DNA from: Flavobacterium sp. 90
Lineage (GTDB): Bacteria; Bacteroidota; Bacteroidia; Flavobacteriales; Flavobacteriaceae
Reading direction: 5' to 3'
Length of the DNA: 64,000 nt
NCBI RefSeq assembly: GCF_004339525.1
Contig: NZ_SMGE01000001.1
Coordinates: 2,604,001-2,668,000, forward strand
The notes under the pieces were generated by a model that worked only from the letters and a program-made list of their open reading frames with translations, did not search any database and was not told the DNA's origin. The translations under genes and the position numbers were made by a program. Of this stretch, positions 7,539 through 15,166 are shown piece after piece (the first letter of the stretch is position 1; each line of letters begins with the position of its first letter).

Positions 7539-8995
7539 TTTTAGAAATCATCAAAGCCGATATAACCGAAATTAAAGTTGATGCAATTGTAAATGCTGCC
7601 AATACTTCTTTGTTAGGCGGAGGTGGAGTTGATGGTGCTATTCATAGAAAAGGAGGGAAAGCGATCTTAGATGAATGTGTTCAAATTCGAAATAAACAAG
7701 GCGGTTGTAAAGTTGGTGATGCGGTAATAACAACGGCTGGTAATTTACCTTCAAAATACGTGATTCATACCGTTGGACCAGTTTGGAATAATGGAAAAAG
7801 TCTTGAAATCGAATTGTTACAAAACTGCTATTTGAGCGTTTTAGAATTGGCACTTGAAAAGAACATAAAGACAATTGCTTTCTCTAATATAAGTACAGGA
7901 ATATATAAGTTTCCAAAAGATTTAGCAGCAAAAATTGCACTTAATATTATTTCCAATTTTGAACATAAAAATCAATTCGAAAAAATCATTTTTGTTTGTT
8001 TTGATGATGAAAATTTCAAGATTTACAATGATATAATTGAAAATGATTTTGAATATAAAATAAAATCAGGTTTGTTTGGCTTGGCGGTTGGAGATGCTTT
8101 AGGTGTTCCGGTTGAGTTTTATTCGAGATCACATCTAAAAGAAAATCCTGTTTCTGAAATGATTGGTTTTGGAACACATCACCAGCCAGCAGGAACATGG
8201 AGCGATGATAGTTCACTTGCTTTTTGTTTAGCAGAAAGTCTATGTAAAGGCTTTGATTTATCTGATATTGCCAGAAATTTTGTGAAATGGTATAGTGCAG
8301 AATTATGGACGCCACACGGAAAAGTTTTTGATATTGGAATAGCGACCAGACATGCAATTCACAATATAGGGAAAGGATATGAGCCGGAATTATGTGGAGG
8401 TTTTTACGAAGAAGATAACGGAAACGGTTCTTTAATGAGAATTTTGCCTTTAGCTTTTTATCTTCAAAATGAAAGAGATATTGAAGTTATTTACAAAAAA
8501 GTAAAGGAAGTATCGTCTATTACGCACGCACATTTTCGTTCTGTATTTGCTTGTTTTATTTATGTGGTTTATTGCTTAGAAATTTTAAATGGAAATGATA
8601 AGGTAGAAGCATATACAAGAATGCAAAAGATTGTTTCTGATTTTTTAAGTGACAAGAAATTTAATCCTGTTGAGATTCAATTGTTTGATAGGGTTCTAAA
8701 AAATAATATAGCAGATTATCCGGAGAATGAAATTCATTCGTCAGGTTATGTTCTTCATAGTTTGGAAGCTAGTTTATGGTGTTTTTTAAATTGGAATACT
8801 TATGAAGAAATTGTTTTAAAAGCAGTAAACTTAGGTGAAGATACTGATACAACAGGAGCAATTGCAGGAGGTTTGGCAGGAATATATTATGGAATTGATA
8901 ATATTCCTCAAAAATGGATTTCGGTATTAGCAAGAAAAAATGATATTGATGATTTGTGCGAAAGATTGTCTTTAGAATTGAAAAATTATAAATAA
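7535..8995 (+). CDS. Macrodomain-ADP-ribosylglycohydrolase fusion protein
   Basis: This 486-residue protein contains two full ADP-ribose hydrolase domains. Residues 1-170 are a MacroD-type macrodomain (NAAN 20-23, [10 protein letters not shown] 28-37, ISTGIYKFP 119-127) of the kind that removes ADP-ribose from acidic residues and deacetylates O-acetyl-ADP-ribose. Residues 178-486 are a DraG/ARH-type glycohydrolase with GDALG near 186-190, the metal site WSDDS 222-226, GNGSLMR and GEDTDTTG near 434-441. There is no frameshift or stop at the junction; both domains keep their key residues. The fusion could act on different linkages on one target. It overlaps the preceding gene by 4 bp. Confidence 0.93.
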   Translation: MILEIIKADITEIKVDAIVNAANTSLLGGGGVDGAIHRKGGKAILDECVQIRNKQGGCKVGDAVITTAGNLPSKYVIHTVGPVWNNGKSLEIELLQNCYLSVLELALEKNIKTIAFSNISTGIYKFPKDLAAKIALNIISNFEHKNQFEKIIFVCFDDENFKIYNDIIENDFEYKIKSGLFGLAVGDALGVPVEFYSRSHLKENPVSEMIGFGTHHQPAGTWSDDSSLAFCLAESLCKGFDLSDIARNFVKWYSAELWTPHGKVFDIGIATRHAIHNIGKGYEPELCGGFYEEDNGNGSLMRILPLAFYLQNERDIEVIYKKVKEVSSITHAHFRSVFACFIYVVYCLEILNGNDKVEAYTRMQKIVSDFLSDKKFNPVEIQLFDRVLKNNIADYPENEIHSSGYVLHSLEASLWCFLNWNTYEEIVLKAVNLGEDTDTTGAIAGGLAGIYYGIDNIPQKWISVLARKNDIDDLCERLSLELKNYK

Positions 8996-9017
8996 GGAAT
9001 TCTAAATGCACTTTTTT

Positions 9018-9085
9018 TGTTCCATAGGAACATTTCATCGGTAGAACTAATAGTAAGAAGTTTTGTTTACGTTCCGTAGGAACGT
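9018..9085. repeat. Two palindromic GTTCC-TA-GGAAC repeats inside the operon
   Basis: TGTTCC-ATA-GGAACA at 9018-9032 and ACGTTCC-GTA-GGAACGT at 9069-9085 sit in the 108-bp gap between two operon genes. The outermost shared pair differs between copies as T-A versus C-G, so pairing is kept, which suggests a hairpin structure under selection. Related GTTCC-TA-GGAAC words are common between Flavobacterium genes. Function unknown. Confidence 0.65.
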
Positions 9086-9103
9086 TTGATTAAAAAAAAA
9101 TAA

Positions 9104-9574
9104 ATGAAAGATATTCAATATATAAAAGGCGATGCAACATCGCCTCAAGGATCAGAAAATAAGATAATCGTTCATGTTTGTAATGATATTGGAGGTTGGG
9201 GAAAAGGATTTGTAATGGCTATTTCTAAAAGATGGAAAAAACCGGAAAATCAATATAGAGAATGGTTTAAATCAAAGGATGATTTTGAATTGGGGAAAGT
9301 TCAGTTTGTTGAGGTAGAACAAGATCTTTGGGTAGCAAATTTAATTGGTCAGCACAAAATTAACAAGGACGAGAACGGAAATGCTCCAATTAGATATGAT
9401 GCTATTGAAGAGGGTTTAAGACAAATCGCTCTTTTTGCAGAAGATAACAAAGCTACTATTCATATGCCTAGAATTGGTTGTGGTTTAGCAGGTGGGAAGT
9501 GGGAGATGATAGAACCTATTCTTTTGGAAACACTTTCGAATAATGATATTGAAGTTGTTGTTTATGACTTTTAA
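9104..9574 (+). CDS. Macrodomain protein, ALC1/TARG1-like
   Basis: This 156-residue protein is a stand-alone macrodomain. It starts with DIQYIKGDATSP, has the adenosine/ribose-binding stretch HVCNDIGGWGKGF (24-36) and the second loop MPRIGCGLAGG (121-131). The human relative TARG1 removes ADP-ribose from glutamate and from DNA ends; its catalytic Asp in GCGLD is replaced by Ala here, so catalysis may differ or the protein may mainly bind ADP-ribose or process ADP-ribose-1''-phosphate. The latter would match the product of the adjacent kptA gene, 21 bp downstream. Confidence 0.9.
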   Translation: MKDIQYIKGDATSPQGSENKIIVHVCNDIGGWGKGFVMAISKRWKKPENQYREWFKSKDDFELGKVQFVEVEQDLWVANLIGQHKINKDENGNAPIRYDAIEEGLRQIALFAEDNKATIHMPRIGCGLAGGKWEMIEPILLETLSNNDIEVVVYDF

Positions 9575-9595
9575 ATCAAAATAATATTAAAAATC

Positions 9596-10150
9596 ATGAA
9601 TGAAAAAATAGCAAAGAGCGTAAGCAAATTTCTAAGTTTAGTTTTAAGACATTCACCAGAAACCATCGGATTAAAATTAGACGAAAACGGTTGGGCTGAT
9701 GTTGATGAATTAATTGAAAAATGCAATAATAGAGGAAGTCAAAACCAAATGACTGTAGAACTTTTGGATTACGTTGTAGAAAATAATGATAAAAAACGTT
9801 TTGCTTTTAATGAAGATAAAACGAAAATAAGAGCAAGTCAGGGACATTCGATTTCGGTAGAATTAAACCTGAATGAAGCCGAGCCTTCAGAGTTTTTATA
9901 TCACGGAACGGTTGCGAAATTTTTGGAAAACATTAAAAAAGAAGGTTTGCAAAAAATGAGTCGTCAACATGTACATCTTTCCAAAGATCGTGAAACTGCG
10001 ATTAAAGTAGGAGGAAGAAGAGGAGCTCCTCAAATTCTGACTGTAAGAAGTGCCGAAATGTTTAAAGATGGGTTTAAGTTTTACTTGTCCGAAAATAATG
10101 TTTGGCTGACAGATGAGGTTCCGTCAAAGTATATCGAGTTTAAATCTTAA
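9596..10150 (+). CDS. kptA: RNA 2'-phosphotransferase Tpt1/KptA
   Basis: This 184-residue protein has the full KptA layout: an N-terminal winged-helix lobe starting SKFLSLVLRHSPE (catalytic R18 and H19), R79 in RASQGHS, and an ADP-ribosyltransferase-fold lobe with YHGT (102-105) and R123 in SRQHVHLS. The enzyme transfers an RNA 2'-phosphate to NAD, releasing nicotinamide and ADP-ribose 1'',2''-cyclic phosphate. Bacteria lack the tRNA splicing that creates its usual substrate, so its role is debated. Here it stands beside an Appr-1-p-type macrodomain and upstream of nadV, which would reuse the nicotinamide. Confidence 0.95.
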   Translation: MNEKIAKSVSKFLSLVLRHSPETIGLKLDENGWADVDELIEKCNNRGSQNQMTVELLDYVVENNDKKRFAFNEDKTKIRASQGHSISVELNLNEAEPSEFLYHGTVAKFLENIKKEGLQKMSRQHVHLSKDRETAIKVGGRRGAPQILTVRSAEMFKDGFKFYLSENNVWLTDEVPSKYIEFKS

Positions 10151-10192
10151 ACAGAATTACCACATTCAAATTAACAATCAAAAACAGTAATT

Positions 10193-11035
10193 ATGATACT
10201 AGAAGCAGCAATAGGCGATGCATATGGTGCAGGTTTTGAATTTCGGGATTTAGATTTTATTACACAAAATAACGATTTGACTCAATATCATAAACATGGA
10301 CTTTATACAGAGATTTATAAAAGATATACAGACGATACTCAAATGGCAATTGCAATTTCGGAATTGTTGCTGGAAGATGATAATTGGAACGAGATTAAAG
10401 TTGCAGATAAGTTTGTCGAAGTATTTCACAGAGACAAGAGAAGAGGATATTCAGATAGAGTTTACAACGCTTTAGACGCAAGTAAAAACGGAGCTGATTT
10501 TATCAAAATAATCGATAATGGCAGTAGCGGTAACGGTTCTGCAATGCGAGCGTATTCTATTGGATATTTAAAAGATATTAATCAGTTAATCGAATTTTGC
10601 GAAATTCAGGCAAAAACTTCTCATCATACAATCGAAGGAATTAGTTGTGCAAAACGTATTGCTTTGGCGGTTCATTATTTTAAATATAATTTAGGCGATG
10701 GAACGACTTTAATTCCGTTTTTGAATGAAACTTTAAAGGAAAATGAAACCTACAAGATTACTTCGCCAATAGATATGCACGGATATCCAACGACACAATC
10801 TGTTATTAAAATTGTTTCGGAAGCGACTTCTATGAGTGATTGTTTAAAAACAAGTATTGGTTATGGCGGAGATACTGATACTGTCGCTGCTTTGTGTATG
10901 GCGATTTTAAGTCATAAACAAAATTGTGATAAAACGTTGCCTTTGTTTTTATATGAAGGTTTAGAGAACGATAAATTCGGGAAAGATTTTCTAATCAAAC
11001 TGGATTTAGAACTAAATAATAAATTTAATAACTAA
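10193..11035 (+). CDS. ADP-ribosylglycohydrolase (DraG/ARH family), stand-alone
   Basis: This 280-residue protein is the second DraG/ARH enzyme of the operon. It begins MILEAAIGDAYGAGFEF, has the first metal motif YTDDTQ at 45-50, GNGSAMR near 116-122 and the second motif YGGDTDT near 224-230, all needed for the two-metal site. ARH enzymes hydrolyse ADP-ribose from arginine, serine or other acceptors. It is diverged from the ARH half of the fusion protein, so different substrates are likely. The gap to nadV is 8 bp. Confidence 0.93.
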   Translation: MILEAAIGDAYGAGFEFRDLDFITQNNDLTQYHKHGLYTEIYKRYTDDTQMAIAISELLLEDDNWNEIKVADKFVEVFHRDKRRGYSDRVYNALDASKNGADFIKIIDNGSSGNGSAMRAYSIGYLKDINQLIEFCEIQAKTSHHTIEGISCAKRIALAVHYFKYNLGDGTTLIPFLNETLKENETYKITSPIDMHGYPTTQSVIKIVSEATSMSDCLKTSIGYGGDTDTVAALCMAILSHKQNCDKTLPLFLYEGLENDKFGKDFLIKLDLELNNKFNN

Positions 11036-11043
11036 GAAATTAT

Positions 11044-12513
11044 ATGAACCCATTATTATTAACCGACGGTTACAAAGTTGACCACAGAAGACAATATCCA
11101 GACAAAACCACATTAGTATATTCTAACTGGACGCCAAGAAAATCAAGAATTGAAGGACTTGATGAAGTTGTATTTTTTGGATTACAATATTTTATCAAAA
11201 AATATATTATTCATGATTTTGATGCTGATTTTTTCAAACAGCCAAAAGAAGAAGTCGTTAAAAAATACGCACGCCGAATCAATAATTATTTAGGCGAAAA
11301 TCAAGTTGGTACAAAACATATCGAAGATTTGCATGATTTAGGATATATTCCAATGGTATTTAAAGCTTTGCCAGAAGGCGCGAGTGTGCCTTTGAGAGTG
11401 CCAATGTTTACGATGTACAATACGCTTCCGGAATTTTTCTGGTTGACGAATTATTTCGAAACATTACTTTCTGCGGTAATTTGGCTGCCTTGTAATTCAG
11501 CTACAATTGCGAGAGAATACAGAAAAGTATTAGACAAATATGCTGATGAAACTTCTTCTGTTCCTGAATTTGTAGACTGGCAAGCACATGATTTCTCAAT
11601 GCGGGGAATGGGCGGAATCGAAGCTGCGATAACTTCTGCTGCGGGACATTTATTGAGTTTTACAGGATCTGATACGATTCCGGTAATTGATTTCTTCGAA
11701 GATTATTACAATGCCAATTCTGATACTGAATTAATCGCAGGTTCAGTTGCAGCAACAGAGCATTCTGTAATGTGCATGGGAACTACTGAAGGTGAGTGTG
11801 AAACTTTCAAAAGATTAGTTACTGAAGTTTATCCAAAAGGAATTGTTTCTATCGTTTCTGATACCTGGGATTTATGGAAAGTGTTAACTGATTATTTACC
11901 TCGTCTAAAAGAAGATATTGTTGGCAGAGAAGGTAAAGTTGTGATTCGTCCTGATAGTGGTGATCCGGTTGATATTATCTGCGGAAATCCAGAAGGAAAA
12001 ACACAAGAAGAGAAAAAAGGCGTAATTGAGCTTCTTTGGGATGTTTTTGGAGGTACAACTAACGCAAAAGGATATAAAGAGCTTATTCCTCAAATAGGCG
12101 CTATTTACGGCGATAGTATTACTGTTGCAAGATCTATCCAAATTTGCGAAAGATTAAAAGCAAAAGGATTTGCTTCTACAAATGTTGTTCTTGGAATTGG
12201 TTCATTTACGTATCAATACAACACAAGAGATACTTTTGGATTTGCCATGAAAGCGACTTACGGAGAAGTTGATGGTGAAGGAAGAGCTATTTTTAAAGAT
12301 CCGATTACAGATGACGGAACTAAAAAATCTGCCAAAGGATTAATGAAAATTGATTTAGTTGATGGAATATACCATTTAACCGATAATGTTTCTTGGGAAG
12401 AAGAGAAACAAGGTGAATTGAAAGAAGTTTTTAGAGACGGAAAACTTTTAGTAAATCAATCTTTAAGCGATATCAGATTAAGAGTTAAAGCTCAAATAAG
12501 CGTAACGTTATAA
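11044..12513 (+). CDS. nadV: Nicotinamide phosphoribosyltransferase NadV (NAMPT family)
   Basis: This 489-residue protein aligns with human NAMPT along its length: D8 and Y10, R187, D210 in FTGSDT, the catalytic-histidine site TEHS (H240), and RPDSGDP (R302, D304) that binds the phosphoribosyl group. It condenses nicotinamide with PRPP to give NMN; a NARP1-type variant would instead join nicotinamide to ADP-ribose pyrophosphate and form NAD directly. It is the last gene of the operon and a terminator follows 8 bp after the stop. All catalytic residues I can check are present, so it should be active. Confidence 0.95.
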   Translation: MNPLLLTDGYKVDHRRQYPDKTTLVYSNWTPRKSRIEGLDEVVFFGLQYFIKKYIIHDFDADFFKQPKEEVVKKYARRINNYLGENQVGTKHIEDLHDLGYIPMVFKALPEGASVPLRVPMFTMYNTLPEFFWLTNYFETLLSAVIWLPCNSATIAREYRKVLDKYADETSSVPEFVDWQAHDFSMRGMGGIEAAITSAAGHLLSFTGSDTIPVIDFFEDYYNANSDTELIAGSVAATEHSVMCMGTTEGECETFKRLVTEVYPKGIVSIVSDTWDLWKVLTDYLPRLKEDIVGREGKVVIRPDSGDPVDIICGNPEGKTQEEKKGVIELLWDVFGGTTNAKGYKELIPQIGAIYGDSITVARSIQICERLKAKGFASTNVVLGIGSFTYQYNTRDTFGFAMKATYGEVDGEGRAIFKDPITDDGTKKSAKGLMKIDLVDGIYHLTDNVSWEEEKQGELKEVFRDGKLLVNQSLSDIRLRVKAQISVTL

Positions 12514-12520
12514 AATGTAA

Positions 12521-12553
12521 AAAGCCTGAATTTTTTAATTCAGGCTTTTTTTT
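12521..12553 (+). terminator. Rho-independent terminator of the NAD/ADP-ribose operon
   Basis: AAAGCCTGAATT at 12521-12532 pairs with AATTCAGGCTTT at 12537-12548 around a TTTT loop and runs into eight or more T residues. This is the first convincing terminator after the promoter at 4801 and defines the operon end. Confidence 0.9.
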
Positions 12554-12769
12554 GTCTCTATGTTATTCACTGTGTTCAACAGATTATTCCCGAAGCTTCG
12601 GGATTAATCCGTCCTACGCAATGTATGTTTATCGCACCAGTTTGTCATTTCGACGGAGGAGAAATCTTCGCAAGTAACTCCGCAGCGATTATCAAATCTT
12701 TGTCGAGCTTCTCGTGGAGATCTCTCCTCCGTCGAAATGACAATATTGTGTGTAAATTGGAATTTAAAA
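12554..12769. repeat. Dispersed inverted repeat: GTCATTTCGACGGAGGAG type
   Basis: A gene-free stretch. It contains a 16-bp perfect palindrome (TCCCGAAGCTTCGGGA, 12588-12603) and a large inverted repeat whose arms are about 12642-12664 (TTGTCATTTCGACGGAGGAG) and 12721-12743. I recognise the word GTCATTTCGACG as a widely dispersed Bacteroidota intergenic repeat. A 65-codon frame at 12625 crosses it but is only repeat sequence. Confidence 0.75.
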
Positions 12770-12770
12770 T

Positions 12771-12812
12771 AAAAAAGCTGTCCGAAAAATATTTTTTGGA
12801 CAGCTTTTTTTA
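12771..12812 (-). terminator. Terminator of nadD
   Basis: AAAAAAGCTGTCC (12771-12783) pairs with GGACAGCTTTTTT (12798-12810), with runs of T on both sides, so it can work in either direction. It overlaps the nadD stop codon. Confidence 0.85.
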
Positions 12813-13391
12813 TTTCTTATAAAAATTATTGTGGTCAATATATTCCCAAACTTTTGGAGGTAAAAGTGGTTGAATATTTTTTCCTTCTTTAATACTATTT
12901 CGAATAAAAGTTGAAGAAATTTCTACAATTGGCGCATCAATAACATGAACTTTTGGATGCGATTTTAATTCAGTGTTTTCTTCTTCATCAGAAATTCTCG
13001 GGTAAACATAAATATCATAATGATCTAAAAGTACTTCGTAGTTTTTCCATTTATGAAGGGTTTTCAAATTGTCTTCGCCCATAATTAGTGAAAAGTCATG
13101 CGTTGGATATTTTTCATGCAAATGAACCAACGTATTTACCGTATAATTAGGCTGAGGTAACTTGAATTCAATATCCGAAGGTTTAATTTTTGGATAATCT
13201 TCTGTTGCCAGAAAAACCATTTCTAAGCGTTGATGATCGTCTAATAAAGTGGCTTTCTTTTTAAGCGGATTATGTGGCGTAACGACCATCCAAATTTGAT
13301 CTAAATCGGCAAATTCAGCCATATGATTGGCAATAATTAAGTGGCCAACATGAATGGGATTATAAGTTCCGAAATAAAGGCCTATCTTCAT
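12810..13391 (-). CDS. nadD: Nicotinate-nucleotide adenylyltransferase NadD
   Basis: This 193-residue enzyme makes deamido-NAD from nicotinate mononucleotide and ATP in the cytoplasm. Motifs: GTYNPIHVGHL near residues 8-18 (HxGH nucleotidyltransferase signature) and ISSTFIR near the C-terminus. I chose the ATG at 13391 because the protein then begins MKIGLYFG, normal for the family; an in-frame upstream ATG at 13415 would add eight unconserved residues. It faces the NAD/ADP-ribose operon tail to tail but belongs to the ordinary de novo pathway. Confidence 0.95.
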   Translation of the reverse strand: MKIGLYFGTYNPIHVGHLIIANHMAEFADLDQIWMVVTPHNPLKKKATLLDDHQRLEMVFLATEDYPKIKPSDIEFKLPQPNYTVNTLVHLHEKYPTHDFSLIMGEDNLKTLHKWKNYEVLLDHYDIYVYPRISDEEENTELKSHPKVHVIDAPIVEISSTFIRNSIKEGKNIQPLLPPKVWEYIDHNNFYKK

Positions 13392-13461
13392 AAAATGTTT
13401 TTTTTCATAATTCAAATAGTAGGTTCTACATTCAAATTAATCTGTGGTATTTAAAAATAGC

Positions 13462-13884
13462 TTAGTAACGATTCTTTTTCGAAATCAGATAATCAACAGA
13501 AAATTTACCACTTCCGGTAACCAAAAGAAGTAGATAAAACAGTAAATATAAAATCCCCATTTCTTTAACGTCAATTGGATCAGCGCCATGAATAACAAAT
13601 ACAGCAACTAACATTGTAATAATTAGTGGCAAAGTAGCTAATCTTGTGGCAAGACCAATAAAAATAAAGAAAGAGCATATCACTTCTGCAAAAACAGCAA
13701 GAGTCAAAGAAGCTGTGTTTCCTACTCCAAGCGGATCAGGAAAATCAATTTTACCTCCTGCTAAAAGCATATTCAGTTTAGATAATCCGTGCGAAATCAT
13801 TAATGTTGCAATTAATATTCTAATTACAAGAATAATAATGCTTAGATAATTCTCGTTTCTTTTTATTTCAAATAAATTAATCAT
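13462..13884 (-). CDS. DoxX family membrane protein
   Basis: This 140-residue protein has four hydrophobic segments (about 17-37, 59-79, 84-104 and 108-126) and the DoxX-like opening LVIRILIATLMISHGLSKL and later PLGVGNTASLTLAVFAEV. DoxX-type proteins are inner-membrane proteins, some tied to quinone or sulfur redox reactions; many have no known role. Located between gmk and nadD with about 70 bp on each side, it may be co-transcribed with them. Confidence 0.85.
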   Translation of the reverse strand: MINLFEIKRNENYLSIIILVIRILIATLMISHGLSKLNMLLAGGKIDFPDPLGVGNTASLTLAVFAEVICSFFIFIGLATRLATLPLIITMLVAVFVIHGADPIDVKEMGILYLLFYLLLLVTGSGKFSVDYLISKKNRY

Positions 13885-13958
13885 AATACAAATATTAATA
13901 GCGGTTTACATCAATGCTAACGGCTCTTATTGTAAAATAGTATTGGTTTAGGAAGTTT

Positions 13959-14534
13959 CTAGTCTTTGTTTACAAAAGCTTTCACCAATTGATACGCTTC
14001 TTCTTTGGCAGTATCCAAATCATAATTTTTGATGATTGTGTCAAATTGCGGAGCTGTCGCCAATTCAACAGAAGCTTTTGCAATACGCATGTTTATTTTG
14101 TCATCACTTTCGGTAGAACGTTCTTTTAGTCGGCGTTTTAATTCGTCGACACTTGGAGGTTTTACAAAAACCGCCAAAGTCTGATCGGGAAATTTATGTT
14201 TAATACGCAATCCGCCGGCTACATCAATATCAAAAATCACGTTTTTGCCTAAAGCCCAAATGCGTTCAATTTCAGATTTTAAAGTACCGTAAAAATTATC
14301 GCGATAAACTTCTTCCCATTCCAGGAAATTTTCGGCTTTAATGTGTTTTTTGAATTCTTCTAACGAAATAAAATAATAATCTTTTCCGTGTTCTTCTTCT
14401 CCGCGTGGGTCGCGTGAAGCCGCTGAGATCGAAAATTCTAAGTTTAAATCTTCTTTCCCAAGTAAATGTCTTACTATAGTTGTTTTTCCCGATCCTGAAG
14501 GTGCTGAGAAAACAATTAATTTTCCTTTGTTCAT
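13959..14534 (-). CDS. gmk: Guanylate kinase
   Basis: This 191-residue enzyme phosphorylates GMP to GDP with ATP. It has the P-loop SAPSGSGKTT (9-18), the GMP-binding region SAASRDPRGEE (37-47) followed by YYFIS and YGTLKSEIE, and the lid arginine motif ELKRRLKERSTES. The length is normal and the start clear. It lies in the common Bacteroidota order yicC - gmk - nadD, here with two additional genes interposed. Confidence 0.97.
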   Translation of the reverse strand: MNKGKLIVFSAPSGSGKTTIVRHLLGKEDLNLEFSISAASRDPRGEEEHGKDYYFISLEEFKKHIKAENFLEWEEVYRDNFYGTLKSEIERIWALGKNVIFDIDVAGGLRIKHKFPDQTLAVFVKPPSVDELKRRLKERSTESDDKINMRIAKASVELATAPQFDTIIKNYDLDTAKEEAYQLVKAFVNKD

Positions 14535-14560
14535 TCTTTATTTATATGTGATCAATCAAT

Positions 14561-15160
14561 TCAGAGACTAAACTCTTCTTTTATGATTGATAATAATTCA
14601 TTATATGAGATTAATTCATCAACTTTTGGATAACGTTTTAAATAAGCCTCAGGACTGTTAAAAGAAAAACTGTTTTTTAGTTTTCCGTTTTGAACAAAAA
14701 CTTGATAACCTAAGCCATCTATAACAAGAAGCTTCTTTTTTACTATAATTTGTTCTCCTTTTTCGATATCAATAAAAGGTTTTTCAAATTTATATTGTAT
14801 GCTTGTCATACTTGGTAAAAATTCCACATTGGTTAATAATAAATTTAGCCAAATTAGATTTCCATCTTTTGGTTTTAATTTTCCAATATTCTCTTTAGGA
14901 AAACGGATTTCATTAATCTTGGTAACTTGTTTTAATGTTTTTGAATAGTAGTAAATAGTAACAATCCAATTATTTTTTCCTTCATCATACATTCTAAGAA
15001 CAGTAATTCGGTCTGCAATAGAATAATCTTTATAAATACGAATTTCTTTTTGAAATTCTAATGTATCTGATATTTCTAAAACCTTATTAATTTCTGAAAT
15101 ATCTTGAGCTTTAATTTGAAAGCTAAGCAAAAGAATAATCGAAAGAAGAAAAACTTTCAT
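14561..15160 (-). CDS. Secreted hypothetical protein between gmk and yicC
   Basis: This 199-residue protein has a clean signal peptide (about 1-18, ending IKAQ) and no further membrane segment. The remainder is a mix of charged and beta-prone sequence. I do not recognise a family. It is tightly placed, 26 bp from gmk and 6 bp from yicC, all on the minus strand, so it is very likely co-transcribed with them although its predicted location is outside the cytoplasm. Confidence 0.75.
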   Translation of the reverse strand: MKVFLLSIILLLSFQIKAQDISEINKVLEISDTLEFQKEIRIYKDYSIADRITVLRMYDEGKNNWIVTIYYYSKTLKQVTKINEIRFPKENIGKLKPKDGNLIWLNLLLTNVEFLPSMTSIQYKFEKPFIDIEKGEQIIVKKKLLVIDGLGYQVFVQNGKLKNSFSFNSPEAYLKRYPKVDELISYNELLSIIKEEFSL

Positions 15161-15166
15161 TAGGAT

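Noticed and set aside
4091..12553. Prophage or integrative element carrying the NAD/ADP-ribose genes
   Set aside because: No integrase, phage structural gene, tRNA-associated direct repeats or base composition change was visible; the operon looks chromosomal.
12625..12822. A 65-codon frame with ATG on the plus strand
   Set aside because: It runs through the GTCATTTCGACG inverted repeat and the nadD terminator; composition is that of the repeat, not of a protein.
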